From NCBI RefSeq assembly GCF_036327475.1, contig NZ_CP132913.1:62001-126000 (forward strand): a DNA stretch of 64,000 bases. Reading direction: 5' to 3'. The DNA is from G036327475 sp036327475 (GTDB lineage Bacteria; Pseudomonadota; Gammaproteobacteria; Enterobacterales; Enterobacteriaceae). The notes beneath the pieces were generated by a model. The model was not told the DNA's origin. It saw only the letters and a list, made by a program, of their open reading frames with translations, and searched no databases. Made by a program: the position numbers and the translations under genes. Shown one piece after another: positions 19,680 to 27,900 of this stretch; within the stretch, counting starts at the first letter, position 1, and every line of letters begins with the position of its first letter.

Positions 19680-20057
19680 TGGTGGAGCTGGCGGGATTTG
19701 AACCCGCGTCCGGAACTTCTATGCCCTCGGCACTACATGCTTAGTCCAGTCTTTACATTCACCTGTCAGCTGCGAACGGACACGCCACTAACAGACTAGC
19801 CTGATTAAATTTAACGCTTCAGCCCCAGGCAGTACATCCACGCGATCTCTTTTGGGTTTGACCTCTCTTGATCCCTGTCCTAAGAGCGGAGGCTAGAGAG
19901 AGAGGGAATCTTCAGTTTATTAGGCTGATTAAGCTGCTAACGCAGCAGATTCGTATTGCGAGTCGTTTGCAATTATTTTGAGGTTTTTTACGAGGCCAAC
20001 CCCACCTCGGCATGCACCTTGAGTTTCGTAAATCCCGTCGAATCCAAGATCAGCCCC
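19680..20057 (-). ncRNA. ssrA: Transfer-messenger RNA (tmRNA)
   Basis: The 5' end GGGGCUGAUCUUGGAUUCGACGGG and the 3' tRNA-like end (T arm CGGGTTCAAATCCCG, then CCAGCTCCACCA at 19680) match enterobacterial tmRNA; the length of about 378 nt is a little above the E. coli 363. The mRNA-like part starts with the resume codon GCA and encodes the tag ANDSQYESAALAA followed by TAA (19929-19970), longer than the E. coli ANDENYALAA but with the same AND start and LAA degron. Alanyl-tmRNA with SmpB frees stalled ribosomes and marks the product for ClpXP. The gene lies downstream of smpB on the same strand, as usual. Confidence 0.97.
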
Positions 20058-20071
20058 CATTTCTTCACTGC

Positions 20072-20100
20072 ATTGTAGCAAATTTACGGCGTGGCGGCAA
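20072..20100 (-). promoter_or_regulatory. Probable ssrA promoter
   Basis: Reading on the minus strand, TTGCCG (20100-20095), 17 bases, then TACAAT (20077-20072) lie 14 bases before the first G of tmRNA, a good sigma-70 arrangement between smpB and ssrA. Confidence 0.55.
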
Positions 20101-20102
20101 CG

Positions 20103-20585
20103 TTATTGACAGGTGTGCTTCATGATGCGCGCTTTGTCGAGCTGCCATTCGCACTCCTTAATGTCAGTACGTTTATCGAACTCTTTCTTACCCTTGGCGA
20201 CGCCAATTTTCACTTTCACCCAGGCGCTTTTCCAATAAAGCGAGAGCGCGACGACCGTATAACCTTCACGATTGACGTGGCCGAACAGTGAATCGAGTTC
20301 ACGCTTATTCAACAGCAGCTTACGAGTTCGCCTGGGGTCATAGGCCACACTGAAAGAGATCATCATCAGCGGCTGGAAAGTGGCGCCAAAAAGATAAGCT
20401 TCACCATCCCTGAGCAGGATATAGCTATCGCTGATGTTCGCCTTGCCGGCGCGGAGCGATTTTACTTCCCATCCCTGCAGCGAAAGTCCTGCCTCAAACT
20501 CCTGTTTAATGAAGTATTCGTATCGGGCACGTTTGTTTTGCGCAATAGTGGCTGAATCGGATTTATGTGCTTTTTTCTTTGTCAT
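20103..20585 (-). CDS. smpB: SsrA-binding protein SmpB
   Basis: 160 residues, equal to E. coli SmpB. It binds the tRNA-like domain of tmRNA, stands in for the codon-anticodon pair on the ribosome and is required for trans-translation. I chose MTKKKAHKSDSATIAQNKRA at 20585; the 27-residue extension upstream has no homology. Conserved parts: the RARYEYFI strand, FEAGLSLQGWEVKSLRAGKA, ISDSYILLRDGEA, the DPRRTRKLLLNKREL segment, and the basic tail GVAKGKKEFDKRTDIKECEW that folds into the decoding channel. It lies 45 bases upstream of ssrA. Confidence 0.96.
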   Translation of the reverse strand: MTKKKAHKSDSATIAQNKRARYEYFIKQEFEAGLSLQGWEVKSLRAGKANISDSYILLRDGEAYLFGATFQPLMMISFSVAYDPRRTRKLLLNKRELDSLFGHVNREGYTVVALSLYWKSAWVKVKIGVAKGKKEFDKRTDIKECEWQLDKARIMKHTCQ

Positions 20586-20744
20586 AACACGCGATATTAT
20601 ACAGTTAAGGTCTGAGAAGAAAAGCTTTCGTCTCGCCAGAGCCTCATCATAGATGTAACGTAGCATAACGCACGTATAACTGTCTTTTTGTCTTAGTGAA
20701 GAAAATGATAATATTAGGGTTAATCGATAAGGACGGGAAAGATT

Positions 20745-21180
20745 ATGTCATATTACGCGCTCCGAGCCGGTTTCTTATAGCGCAAAGCAAATGTTCGCCT
20801 TGATTAATGATATCAGCGCTTATCCCGAATTTATTCCTGGGTAAACCACCAGCCGGATACTTGAGCAGAACGGCAGTGAATTGGCCGTTGAAATGAATGT
20901 CTCCAAAGCGGGCATTAGTAAATCATTTAGCACCCGTAATGTTATCACTGAAAATCAAAGTATTATGATGCGCTTGGTAGAAGGCCCATTCAGCTTTTTG
21001 TCGGCGATTGGCGTTTCATGCTGCTCAGCGAAAAGCCAGTAAGGTTGAGTTTCATCTCGACTTTGAATTCAAAAGCAAACTTATCGAACTGGTGTGTAGC
21101 CGCATTTTCGAGGTGGTTTGTCGGAGCGCCAATACCTGCATCAGCTGGTGCTGCAGGAGGGAAGTACTCTGGAATAAGCG
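20745..21180 (+). pseudogene. ratA: RatA/PasT (START-fold toxin/ubiquinone carrier family), degraded
   Basis: Pieces in alternating frames: SEPVSYSAKQMFALINDISA and YPEFIPG near the start, then QNGSELAVEMNVSKAGISK, RNVITENQSIMMRLVEGPF and FHLDFEFKSKLIELVCSRIF. They correspond in order to E. coli RatA (YSAEQMYQLVNDVQSYP..., VDVSKAGISKTF, FHLDFEF-NKLIEL-F). A stop after YPEFIPG and several shifts inactivate it. It is divergent from smpB as in E. coli. Confidence 0.88.
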
Positions 21181-21364
21181 ATTCATATTCCCGGTCTATT
21201 GACGCTACGGCAGGACACCGATCTCGACGTTAATAAAGCGGCATCTTCAGCCAGCCTAAACTGGAGATAAACTCAGTGACAGTGACAGGGTGGAGGCCTA
21301 CCTGCCGTCGTTCATAGCTCCCAAGGAGCCGCGCCGTCAGTCCGCGGATCGCTCGCGGAAATAA
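21130..21364 (+). pseudogene. rnfH: RnfH/RatB (UPF0125), truncated and frameshifted
   Basis: LHQLVLQEGSTLE followed by a stop and then AIHIPGLLTLRQDTDLDVNK matches the E. coli LREVKLAQGSSVEQAI-ASGLLELR-DIDLSRNK region; a second frame ends DRVEAYLPSFIAPKEPRRQS and reaches a stop at 21364 (E. coli DRVEIYRPLIADPKELRRQ). The N-terminus is missing. It overlaps the end of dead ratA, as the intact pair does. Confidence 0.78.
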
Positions 21365-21476
21365 CCCACCGCTCTTATTCCTGCCCGCGCAACGGCAGGT
21401 GATCCCTAACGCCGTACTGGTACTGCGTCCAGCCTAAAGGCTACGGTCCTTCCGCTTTGTTTCCGGCTCACACCAC

Positions 21477-21830
21477 TTATTGGTGGGCGCTAGAACTTTC
21501 CAGCATCGGTTTGTTGTCGATATGAGTCAGAATATCGCTACTGTTAAAGGTCAGTGTCAGCGTTTGCTGCGTGACAGATTCATGGCTCGGTTCGCGGCGG
21601 AAAATATAATACCAGATATTCGAGCCGAACGGATCTTTAATCATTGAGGTGCCAAGAGTGTAGGCTACCTGCTGCTTAGTCATGCCGGCGTGGATTTTGG
21701 CGACGTCAGTTGCGGTCAGATAATTACCCTGATTGATGTCGGGACGATAAACCACTCTCTCGAACACGGAGCAACCGGTGGTAAACATCAGCATGACGAC
21801 AGCAGCGGCAGTCAACGTCTTACACCTCAT
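21477..21830 (-). CDS. bamE: Outer membrane protein assembly factor BamE (SmpA)
   Basis: 117 residues with start MRCKTLTAAAVVMLM at 21830 and a lipobox FTTGC, so the mature lipoprotein begins at Cys (about residue 20). The frame continues upstream but without homology. BamE is a small lipoprotein of the BAM complex that stabilises BamA-BamD contacts in the periplasmic leaflet. Conserved core: RPDINQGNYLTATDVAKIHAG, MTKQQVAYTLGTSMIKDPF and WYYIFRREP, followed by TLTLTFNSSDILTHI. It sits between dead rnfH and dead recN in native order. Confidence 0.95.
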   Translation of the reverse strand: MRCKTLTAAAVVMLMFTTGCSVFERVVYRPDINQGNYLTATDVAKIHAGMTKQQVAYTLGTSMIKDPFGSNIWYYIFRREPSHESVTQQTLTLTFNSSDILTHIDNKPMLESSSAHQ

Positions 21831-21937
21831 AACAATTACATTCCTTTTAGGCACAGGATTCCGATGATAATACGCCGGCATTGAGAACCCCTGCAAGGCT
21901 AATCTATGATTGCAGGATGAGAAAAAGTTGAGCATTT

Positions 21938-23372
21938 CTAGGCTGCGAATAACTCCCTGGCGTTCGCCAGCGTGTTTTTGTTACTTCTCTGTCGCCCAGC
22001 AGGCGCGCCAGTTCCTGCAGACGGGCTTTTATCTAGTATCTAGCGCCTGCATTTGCGTTTGTGTAGCGCTGCCGTCGGTATTTTTGCTGACGAAAAGTGA
22101 TGATGCCCGAACCGGCCACCTGTGGTAAATGCGTCACGCACAGGATCTGGGTGGATTCACTCAACTGACGCAACATCTTGACCATGAACTCCATGCGGTC
22201 GGCGCCATCGGCGTTAAACTGCTCGGGCTGGAAGTGCACGTCAATGGCCAGCTTACCGTGCGGCAAAGCAAGCTCGTGTAGGCTGTCGGTATGCGGTCTG
22301 CTAAACTGCTGGCGTGCTCAACACGGCGCTAATGGAGCTGGCTGGCGAGCTCCATTAGCGCCGTGTTGATGATGGCGTTCCACCGCCACAGCCAGCGCGC
22401 CGGCACTGGCATCATGCTGCGCCATTGCCGCCTGCACCTGCAAGAGGTGCTGATAGTGCTGCGCCAGGGCTTCCGCCCATACATGAGCTTGCGTGCTAGG
22501 CTGATTTGCCGAGACAGACGCTGCTCCAGCTCATGGAGGCGTCCGAAATCAAGATCGATGCGGTCGTCGTAATGGCGAAGTTCATTGCTGGCTTCGGTGA
22601 GCTGAATTGCGGCGTCTTCAAGCAGTGCCATCACCCTGAACAAGGCTGGATCAAATGTGATCAGTTCGCTCATCACATGCCTGGCGGTGTGCAGCTGACT
22701 TAGTAAATCGGTCTCCTTGCCTTCTCTCAACAGCTCGAATGTTTGTTGGGCTGCAGTGATCAATTGTCCGCTATTGGCCAGCCGCTTATATTCCTGATCG
22801 ATCTGCTCATATTCGCAACCGGCGCGAAATCGTTCAACTCTTTCAATTGATACTGCAGCGATTCGCACCTGGAGTCGCACTCGGCGGCCTGCTGGCGCAG
22901 GTTGGCCAGATCCAGGTGGCTTTGGTGCCACTGGCGGTAGGCGGTCACCATGGCCTGTTGAAGGTCTTTTCATCTGCCTAAGCTCGAGCAACCGTTTTTT
23001 GGTGATCGGGACGCAACGTCAGCTGGCGGCATGCTGGCCGTGGATTTGAATCAGATGCTGACCCAGTTCACGTAATTGTGAGAGAAGCACTGGCGTACCG
23101 TTAATAAAGCCGCATGAGCAGCCATCCTAGCTCACTACGCGGCACATCAAGCATTCATTGCCGTTATCCAACGCATTATCCGCCAGCCGACGGGCGGCCA
23201 AGGGAGTATCGTTAAGTAAAAAGCGTGCGCAGATGTCCATCCTCGCGGCCTCAGGCCGTACCATACTGGCCTTGAAACGGCCACCAAGACACAGACCGAG
23301 CGCATCGATCGCAATGGATTTCCACGCGCCTGTCTCACCGGTAATCACGCCAACGGTCAATTGAGCTAGCAT
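21938..23372 (-). pseudogene. recN: DNA repair protein RecN, degraded
   Basis: Start MLAQLT at 23372 is joined straight to GVITGETGAWKSIAIDALGL: about 20 residues after the start are deleted and the Walker A GETGAGKS reads GETGAWKS. Later pieces include LCLGGRFKASMVRPEAARMD, EQIDQEYKRLANSGQLI, LRHYDDRIDLDFGRLHELEQ, SRQISLARK, LPHGKLAIDVHFQPEQFNADG, STQILCVTHLPQVAG (the Walker B/H region) and the end NTLANARELFAA at 21938. Many frame changes separate them, and a 22-bp perfect hairpin (22318-22369) interrupts the third quarter. RecN is an SMC-like protein that holds broken ends in SOS repair. A LexA box remains upstream. Confidence 0.95.
22318..22369. repeat. 22-bp perfect inverted repeat inside recN
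   Basis: Arms 22318-22339 and 22348-22369 are exact complements with an 8-base loop (ggctggcg). Comparison with RecN shows that the native sequence here (about ARxLHQxRQQ) has been replaced, so one arm is probably a templated inverted copy of the other created during replication. Confidence 0.85.
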
Positions 23373-23401
23373 AGTTGCTTTCCTAATATATAAACACACG
23401 A

Positions 23402-23417
23402 CTGTGATTAATCACAG
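23402..23417 (-). promoter_or_regulatory. LexA box upstream of recN
   Basis: CTGTGATTAATCACAG fits the LexA consensus CTGT-N8-ACAG and is a perfect palindrome (18 bp with the flanking A and T). It lies 30 bases upstream of the recN start, as LexA boxes do in E. coli recN. A weaker second candidate (CTGATTTTTATACAC) follows at about 23424. The gene it controlled is dead. Confidence 0.8.
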
Positions 23418-23458
23418 TATAGACTGATTTTTATACACTAAAACTGTGCTGGCAAAAT

Positions 23459-24337
23459 TTAAAATAATTTTTTCGACCAGCCAAGCTTGCTGTTTAACGT
23501 ATTGAAATAGTTATAATCATCAGGATGAATCAAATCGAGGTAATAGTCGCTACGACGGATGAAAATTTCTTCACCTTCTTGGACAGGCAAGGCTATTTGG
23601 CTGTCGCAGCTGATTTCGAGATCTGGCGTCAGTTGGGAAAACTTCAGGCGTATCGTACTGCTCCCGTTAATGACCAAGGGTCGTGATGAGAGAGTATGTG
23701 GAAACATTGGCACTAACGCGATGGCGTCTACCAGCGGCGTCAGTATCGGCCCGCCGGCGGAGAGGGAATAGGCCGTGGAGCCGGTCGGCGTGGCGATAAT
23801 AAGGCCATCGGAGCGCTGAGAAAACGCAAAGGTATCATCAATATATACCTCGAACTCAATCATATGCGCCACTTTGCCGGGGTGCAGCACCACCTCATTA
23901 ATAGCGCTGCTCAGCCGGCCACAGATATCGCCCCGGCAGACTTGGGCTTCCAGCAAAAAGCGTTTTTCACCGCGATAGTGCCCAGCCAGCACGTCCGATA
24001 ATTGCGTCAGCGCCGAGTGTGGAGCAAGGTCGGTCAAAAAACCAAGGTTCCCACGGTTGATACCAATGACCTTGACATCATAACGCGCCAAGATGCGTGC
24101 CGCGCCCAGCATGTTGCCATCGCCTCCCACCACGGTAGCCAAATCGGCCTGCTGGCCAATATCGGCCAAACTACCAGTTATGGCCTGATCCAGCGCTAGA
24201 TCGCGGGCGATCTGATGCTCCATGATGACGTGATACCCTTTCTCGTTGAGCCAGTGGTAAAGCGTTTTATGCGTAGCCAGCGCATTGGGGTGACGCGGAT
24301 GGCCGACGATGCCGATAGTATGAAAAGTGGTAGTCAT
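23459..24337 (-). CDS. nadK: NAD kinase
   Basis: 292 residues, as in E. coli. NadK phosphorylates NAD to NADP in the cytoplasm and is essential. Start MTTTFHTIGIVGHPRHPNAL at 24337 matches the family; ten upstream codons in frame are not conserved. Signatures: VVGGDGNMLGAARILA (GGDGN, diacylglycerol-kinase-like), GINRGNLGFLTDL, HPGKVAHMIEFEVYID, SDGLIIATPTGSTAYSLSAGG (catalytic TPTGSTAYSLSAGGP block) and ISCDSQIALPVQEGE. NAD de novo synthesis through nadB is dead elsewhere in the window, so NAD must come from salvage, while conversion to NADP is kept. Confidence 0.97.
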   Translation of the reverse strand: MTTTFHTIGIVGHPRHPNALATHKTLYHWLNEKGYHVIMEHQIARDLALDQAITGSLADIGQQADLATVVGGDGNMLGAARILARYDVKVIGINRGNLGFLTDLAPHSALTQLSDVLAGHYRGEKRFLLEAQVCRGDICGRLSSAINEVVLHPGKVAHMIEFEVYIDDTFAFSQRSDGLIIATPTGSTAYSLSAGGPILTPLVDAIALVPMFPHTLSSRPLVINGSSTIRLKFSQLTPDLEISCDSQIALPVQEGEEIFIRRSDYYLDLIHPDDYNYFNTLNSKLGWSKKLF

Positions 24338-24386
24338 TTGATTGCTGATCCTCGGCGTATTTTGCAAGCTTCATTATGCGTCATCC

Positions 24387-24414
24387 CTTGAATCCCCGCT
24401 ATTCATCCCCATAG
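24387..24414 (+). promoter_or_regulatory. Heat-shock (sigma-32) promoter of grpE
   Basis: CTTGAA (24387-24392), a 14-base spacer, and CCCCATAG (24407-24414) match the sigma-32 consensus CTTGAA-N13-15-CCCCATNT. It lies 44 bases upstream of grpE, a classic member of the heat-shock regulon. Confidence 0.8.
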
Positions 24415-24457
24415 TAATCAGACTAGCGAGAACAATGCTGAACCGCGGAGAAAACTC

Positions 24458-25048
24458 ATGATGAGTAGTAAAGAACAGAACACCCCTGACGAACAAGTCT
24501 CACAAGAAAGTGAAATAGAGCAAGGGCAGCAGGCGGAAGCGATGCCTGAGACGGTTGACGTCGTGGATCCGCGAGATGAGCGTATTGCCGAACTGGAGAC
24601 TGCACTGTTGCAGGCGCAGCAGCGCGAGCGCGATAGCGTGCTGCGCGCCAAGGCGGAAATGGAAAACGTGCGTCGCCGCAGCGAGCAGGATGTCGAGAAG
24701 GCGCATAAATTTGCCCTGGAACGTTTTGCCGGTGAACTGTTGCCAGTTATCGATAATCTGGAACGTGCACTGGACATGTCGGATAAAACCAACAGCGAGT
24801 TAGCGTCCACTATCGAGGGCATCGAGCTGACGCTTAAATCGTTGCTGGATGCCGTTCGCAAATTTGGTCTTAATGTGGTGGGTGACACGCACGTGCCGTT
24901 TAACCCCGAAGTACATCAAGCCATGACCATGCAGGAGTCCGACGAACACGAGCCTAATCACGTGATGATGGTGATGCAAAAAGGCTATACCCTCAACGGC
25001 CGACTTATTCGCCCCGCGATGGTAGCGGTATCGAAAGCGAAGAACTGA
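24458..25048 (+). CDS. grpE: Nucleotide exchange factor GrpE
   Basis: 196 residues, against 197 in E. coli. GrpE releases ADP from DnaK. The acidic, variable N-terminus (about 1-45) is followed by a long helix with heptads (ELETALLQAQQRERDSVLRA, KAEMENVRRRSEQDVEKAHK), the four-helix bundle (FALERFAGELLPVIDNLERAL) and the C-terminal beta domain with PFNPEVHQAMTM and VMMVMQKGYTLNGRLIRPAMV. The ATG at 24461 (MSSKEQ) is an equally good start and corresponds to E. coli. It is divergent from nadK with a sigma-32 promoter between. After it, E. coli order is broken: the next gene here is ung. Confidence 0.96.
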   Translation: MMSSKEQNTPDEQVSQESEIEQGQQAEAMPETVDVVDPRDERIAELETALLQAQQRERDSVLRAKAEMENVRRRSEQDVEKAHKFALERFAGELLPVIDNLERALDMSDKTNSELASTIEGIELTLKSLLDAVRKFGLNVVGDTHVPFNPEVHQAMTMQESDEHEPNHVMMVMQKGYTLNGRLIRPAMVAVSKAKN

Positions 25049-25275
25049 TATCTTGTCCACCGACAGTGCCGTTGGCGGAAACGTGGCGCACGCCATCGCC
25101 CCGGGACTATCTGCTGGCTCGCGTTCATCGGCAACTAATGCCGGTTGTACCACTTCGGCTCACAACCGCAGTGCGCTCATCATGGTTGGCTGATGAAGGT
25201 ACCTTCTCAGCCAGGCTGCTTGGCACAGGCGATAGCCGCTTTACTTTTGAGCGTGGCGCCCGGACCAGTCTGCCG
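25049..25275. other. Junction between grpE and ung
   Basis: About 225 bases with an open plus-strand frame that simply runs into the antisense of ung. In E. coli grpE and ung are tens of kilobases apart, so this is a breakpoint. I see no repeat, tRNA or transposase remnant here. Confidence 0.4.
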
Positions 25276-25959
25276 TTAGGCGCGTGGCAACGTTGGTATC
25301 CAGTCGATAGCGGGTTGGCCTTGACGCGTCAGCAGGGCATTAGTCTGGGAGAAATGGTGGCAGCCAAGAAAGCCGCGATGCGCGGACAGAGGCGAGGGGT
25401 GCGGCGCTTTAAGCACATGATGGCGTTTGGGATCTATGATCATGCCTTTTTTCTGGGCATGGGACCCCCACAGTAAAAACACAACCCCTGCACGGTGCGT
25501 GTTGAGTACCTTTATCACCTTATCTGTAAACGTTTCCCAACCCAAACTGGCGTGGGAATGAGCTTTTCCCGCTTCCACCGTCAGCACCGTATTGAGCAAC
25601 ATCACTCCTTGTTGCGCCCAGCTTTGTAGACAGCCATGTTTAGGTATAACAAAACCGGGAATGTCGCTGACCAATTCTTTATAAATATTGACTAAGGATG
25701 GCGGTGCGGGTGTGCCAGGCTTGACGGAAAATGAAAGGCCATGAGCCTGGTTTGGACCGTGATAGGGATCTTGGCCGAGGATCACGACTTTCACCGCATT
25801 CAACTCTGTAAAACGGAAAGCATTAAACACTTCCTTGGCCGGAGGATAGACGGTGATTCCCGCCGCGCGCTCCCTGGCAACAAAGGTCAGTGTTTCCTGA
25901 AAATAGGCTAGGGTTTTTTCCTGCGCAAGAGCATCGCGCCAGGTCAGCATTTGCGCCAT
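25276..25959 (-). CDS. ung: Uracil-DNA glycosylase
   Basis: 227 residues (E. coli 229). Ung removes uracil from DNA as the first step of base excision repair. Start MAQMLTWRDALAQEK at 25959; four more codons upstream are not conserved. Catalytic water-activating motif GQDPYHGPNQAHGLSFSV (Asp in DPYHG), the uracil pocket with LLLNTVLTVEAGKAHSHASLGW, and the minor-groove loop HPSPLSAHRG with the catalytic His are all intact. It is one of few repair genes surviving here while recN is dead. Its native neighbour grcA, divergent, is dead. Confidence 0.97.
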   Translation of the reverse strand: MAQMLTWRDALAQEKTLAYFQETLTFVARERAAGITVYPPAKEVFNAFRFTELNAVKVVILGQDPYHGPNQAHGLSFSVKPGTPAPPSLVNIYKELVSDIPGFVIPKHGCLQSWAQQGVMLLNTVLTVEAGKAHSHASLGWETFTDKVIKVLNTHRAGVVFLLWGSHAQKKGMIIDPKRHHVLKAPHPSPLSAHRGFLGCHHFSQTNALLTRQGQPAIDWIPTLPRA

Positions 25960-26117
25960 GATACGCTCCATGATAGTGACGACATGGATTAAGCTTAACG
26001 TTTTCTCTTAATGGGTTAAACGTTTTCCCGACGGTAGCGGAGGGGAAATTCGCCCTGCCGTTGGCGTTCAGCGGCCGTGTTAAATTGACATAACTCATTA
26101 AATTTGCCAGCATTGCC

Positions 26118-26491
26118 ATGCTTATCGGAATATAAGTTACCGAAGCTGAAAACAAAGCGCTGGTAAACTTTTCCTAGTTACTGGATTTGCTAACCATAAA
26201 GCCCGCTATCTGGTCGCCGTTGCCGGTTGCACTGACGACAAAGTGGTTCTTCTGCAGGCACTGGGCAAATTTGATTACCGCGAAATTCCGCTTGAGTAGA
26301 AGGAAGTGGTGTGTGTGAAGGTGGCAGTATCTGAACGTCAACGCGCTGGGCCGCGAGACGCCGGAAGACGCCGTGGCGAACCCGGAAAATACCAGCAGCT
26401 GACTATTCGCATGCGAGCTCGGGCTGTTTCGTTCATGTCTGAACAGCAGCGAGATGTTATTACCCCTACTTTTACAGAAAGGCATGTAATT
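26118..26491 (+). pseudogene. grcA: Autonomous glycyl radical cofactor GrcA (YfiD), degraded
   Basis: From ATG 26118 the frame reads MLIGI, stop, VTEAENKALVNFS, stop, LLDLLTIKPAI; E. coli has [24 protein letters not shown], so two internal stops lie in the first 25 codons. Later, in other frames, come HLNVNALGRETPEDAVANPE and KYQQLTIRM, then SEQQRDVITPTFTERHV. The glycyl-radical segment RVSGYAVRF is replaced by RMRARAVSF, so even the radical glycine is lost. GrcA replaces the damaged C-terminus of pyruvate formate-lyase; its loss fits the death of nrdDG. The next 300 bases hold nothing recognisable. Confidence 0.92.
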
Positions 26492-26794
26492 GCCGCTTGG
26501 TTTGGCGTGGCGCCGATAAACACCGAAAAGCGCTATTAAATGGCGCTAACCGCCGAGACATCCAGCGGCAAAGCGCCTCGATGAGGTAAAAGTAACCCAT
26601 GTCGTTAAATGCTGGCAGATAAGCTGTAGAGTGATGAGAAAAGTTTTTAGTTGATATGCATCACGCTTGAAACATGACAGTTACTTTCGCTAACGATTAA
26701 CACCTTGACGGAGCCCGATGTAGCCTCTCTCGCGCCCTACGATAATGTAGGTTAGTGTTTTTATCAACATACCGCCGGCTACGCTTCAGGGTGA

Positions 26795-27803
26795 CTTAAG
26801 CGCCGTTTTCGATGTGCTGTTGTTGGCCGCATCTGGCACTGCTTTCAGCAACACGGCGTTTGCCGGTAATTTTTAGCGCGCAACGCACTTTGGTTTTGTC
26901 TTTCGTGCGCGCCCGCTCTTTCTTTTCCTTAGCGCTTTCCTTTCACTCTCGCCAACTGCCACCAGCATGTTGGTGCTGCCGTCGGTCATGCGTTTGATGG
27001 CCTCATTATTATGCTTGGCTTGAACCAGATCCACTTCCAGATAACAGGGTGTGATGCTAGCATCACACAGCTAATCCAGCAGTTCATGCAGCCGCTCACG
27101 TTTGCGGACGAATATGATACTTTTGCTGAGTTGGGTTGCTTAAGCAGGTGATAAAGCGGTGTGGTTTTGTGCGTCAGATCGTCGGCGCGATAATACCCCA
27201 TTGCACAATTTTTTCGTTCACGGCGCAGCGTCGATTTTGACCGGGAGTGGGCGTTCTGCAAAATCCTTGATTGCGCTCCCCGCAGGCGTGGTCAAAATAA
27301 TAGTGTCTGTTTGTGCTAGCGGGTTTCTACGGCGATCTGCTTGGCGTCCTTGGCGACCCTATATCCAGCATACGATCCACTTCGTCCAGAATCGGCGTTT
27401 CTACCGCCCGGCAGTCAAAATTCTCCTCCTTGATGTATTGCAGCAGCCGGCCGGTAGTGACTACCACGATATCCTGATTCTCGCTGAACACTTCCGCATA
27501 ATTCATGTGGGTCACGCTGCAGGTAATAGTGGCGATGTCTAGATGGGTGTGGGGCGTGGAGGTGACGATCGGCACGCGGGGCAGACAGAATTTCTTTCTT
27601 AAAAATCAATGAGATGATGCAAGACAGGCAGTAGATAAGCTGCGGTTTTCCGGTACCGGGCGGCGACGAATCCAATAGCGTTCGTCCATGGCTGTCGGAG
27701 TAGCTTAAGCCCGAATGGCGGCCGGACGCTCAAAGCTCTTGTCGCTCAATGTGGTGAGCAGGTCTTCGTGCAGCTCGAGTTCAGAAAATTGGGTTACAGT
27801 CGT
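26795..27803 (-). pseudogene. srmB: DEAD-box RNA helicase SrmB, degraded
   Basis: The position of the start codon is ACG (27803) instead of ATG, followed by TVTQFSELELHEDLLTTLSD and a stop soon after. Other pieces: THLDIATITC, NYAEVFSENQDIVVVTTGRL, LQYIKEENFDCRAVETPILD with DEVDRMLD where DEADRMLD is expected, WYYRADDLTHKT, and LLKQPN. A large deletion joins RLMTDGSTNMLVAV to the basic tail. The DEAD motif reads DEVD. SrmB assists 50S ribosome assembly and cold growth. It is divergent from trmN as in E. coli. Confidence 0.93.
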
Positions 27804-27900
27804 GGGCTATCCTTGATTGAGGCGCAGGTTATAGACGGATCCTGAGTAATCTTCGTCTTATTTTAAAATAAAGGTATACGCCGACTAGAGCCAGATGATT

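Noticed and set aside
25066..25476. A 136-codon plus-strand ORF after grpE
   Set aside because: Its second half is antisense to ung, with no motif in the first half.
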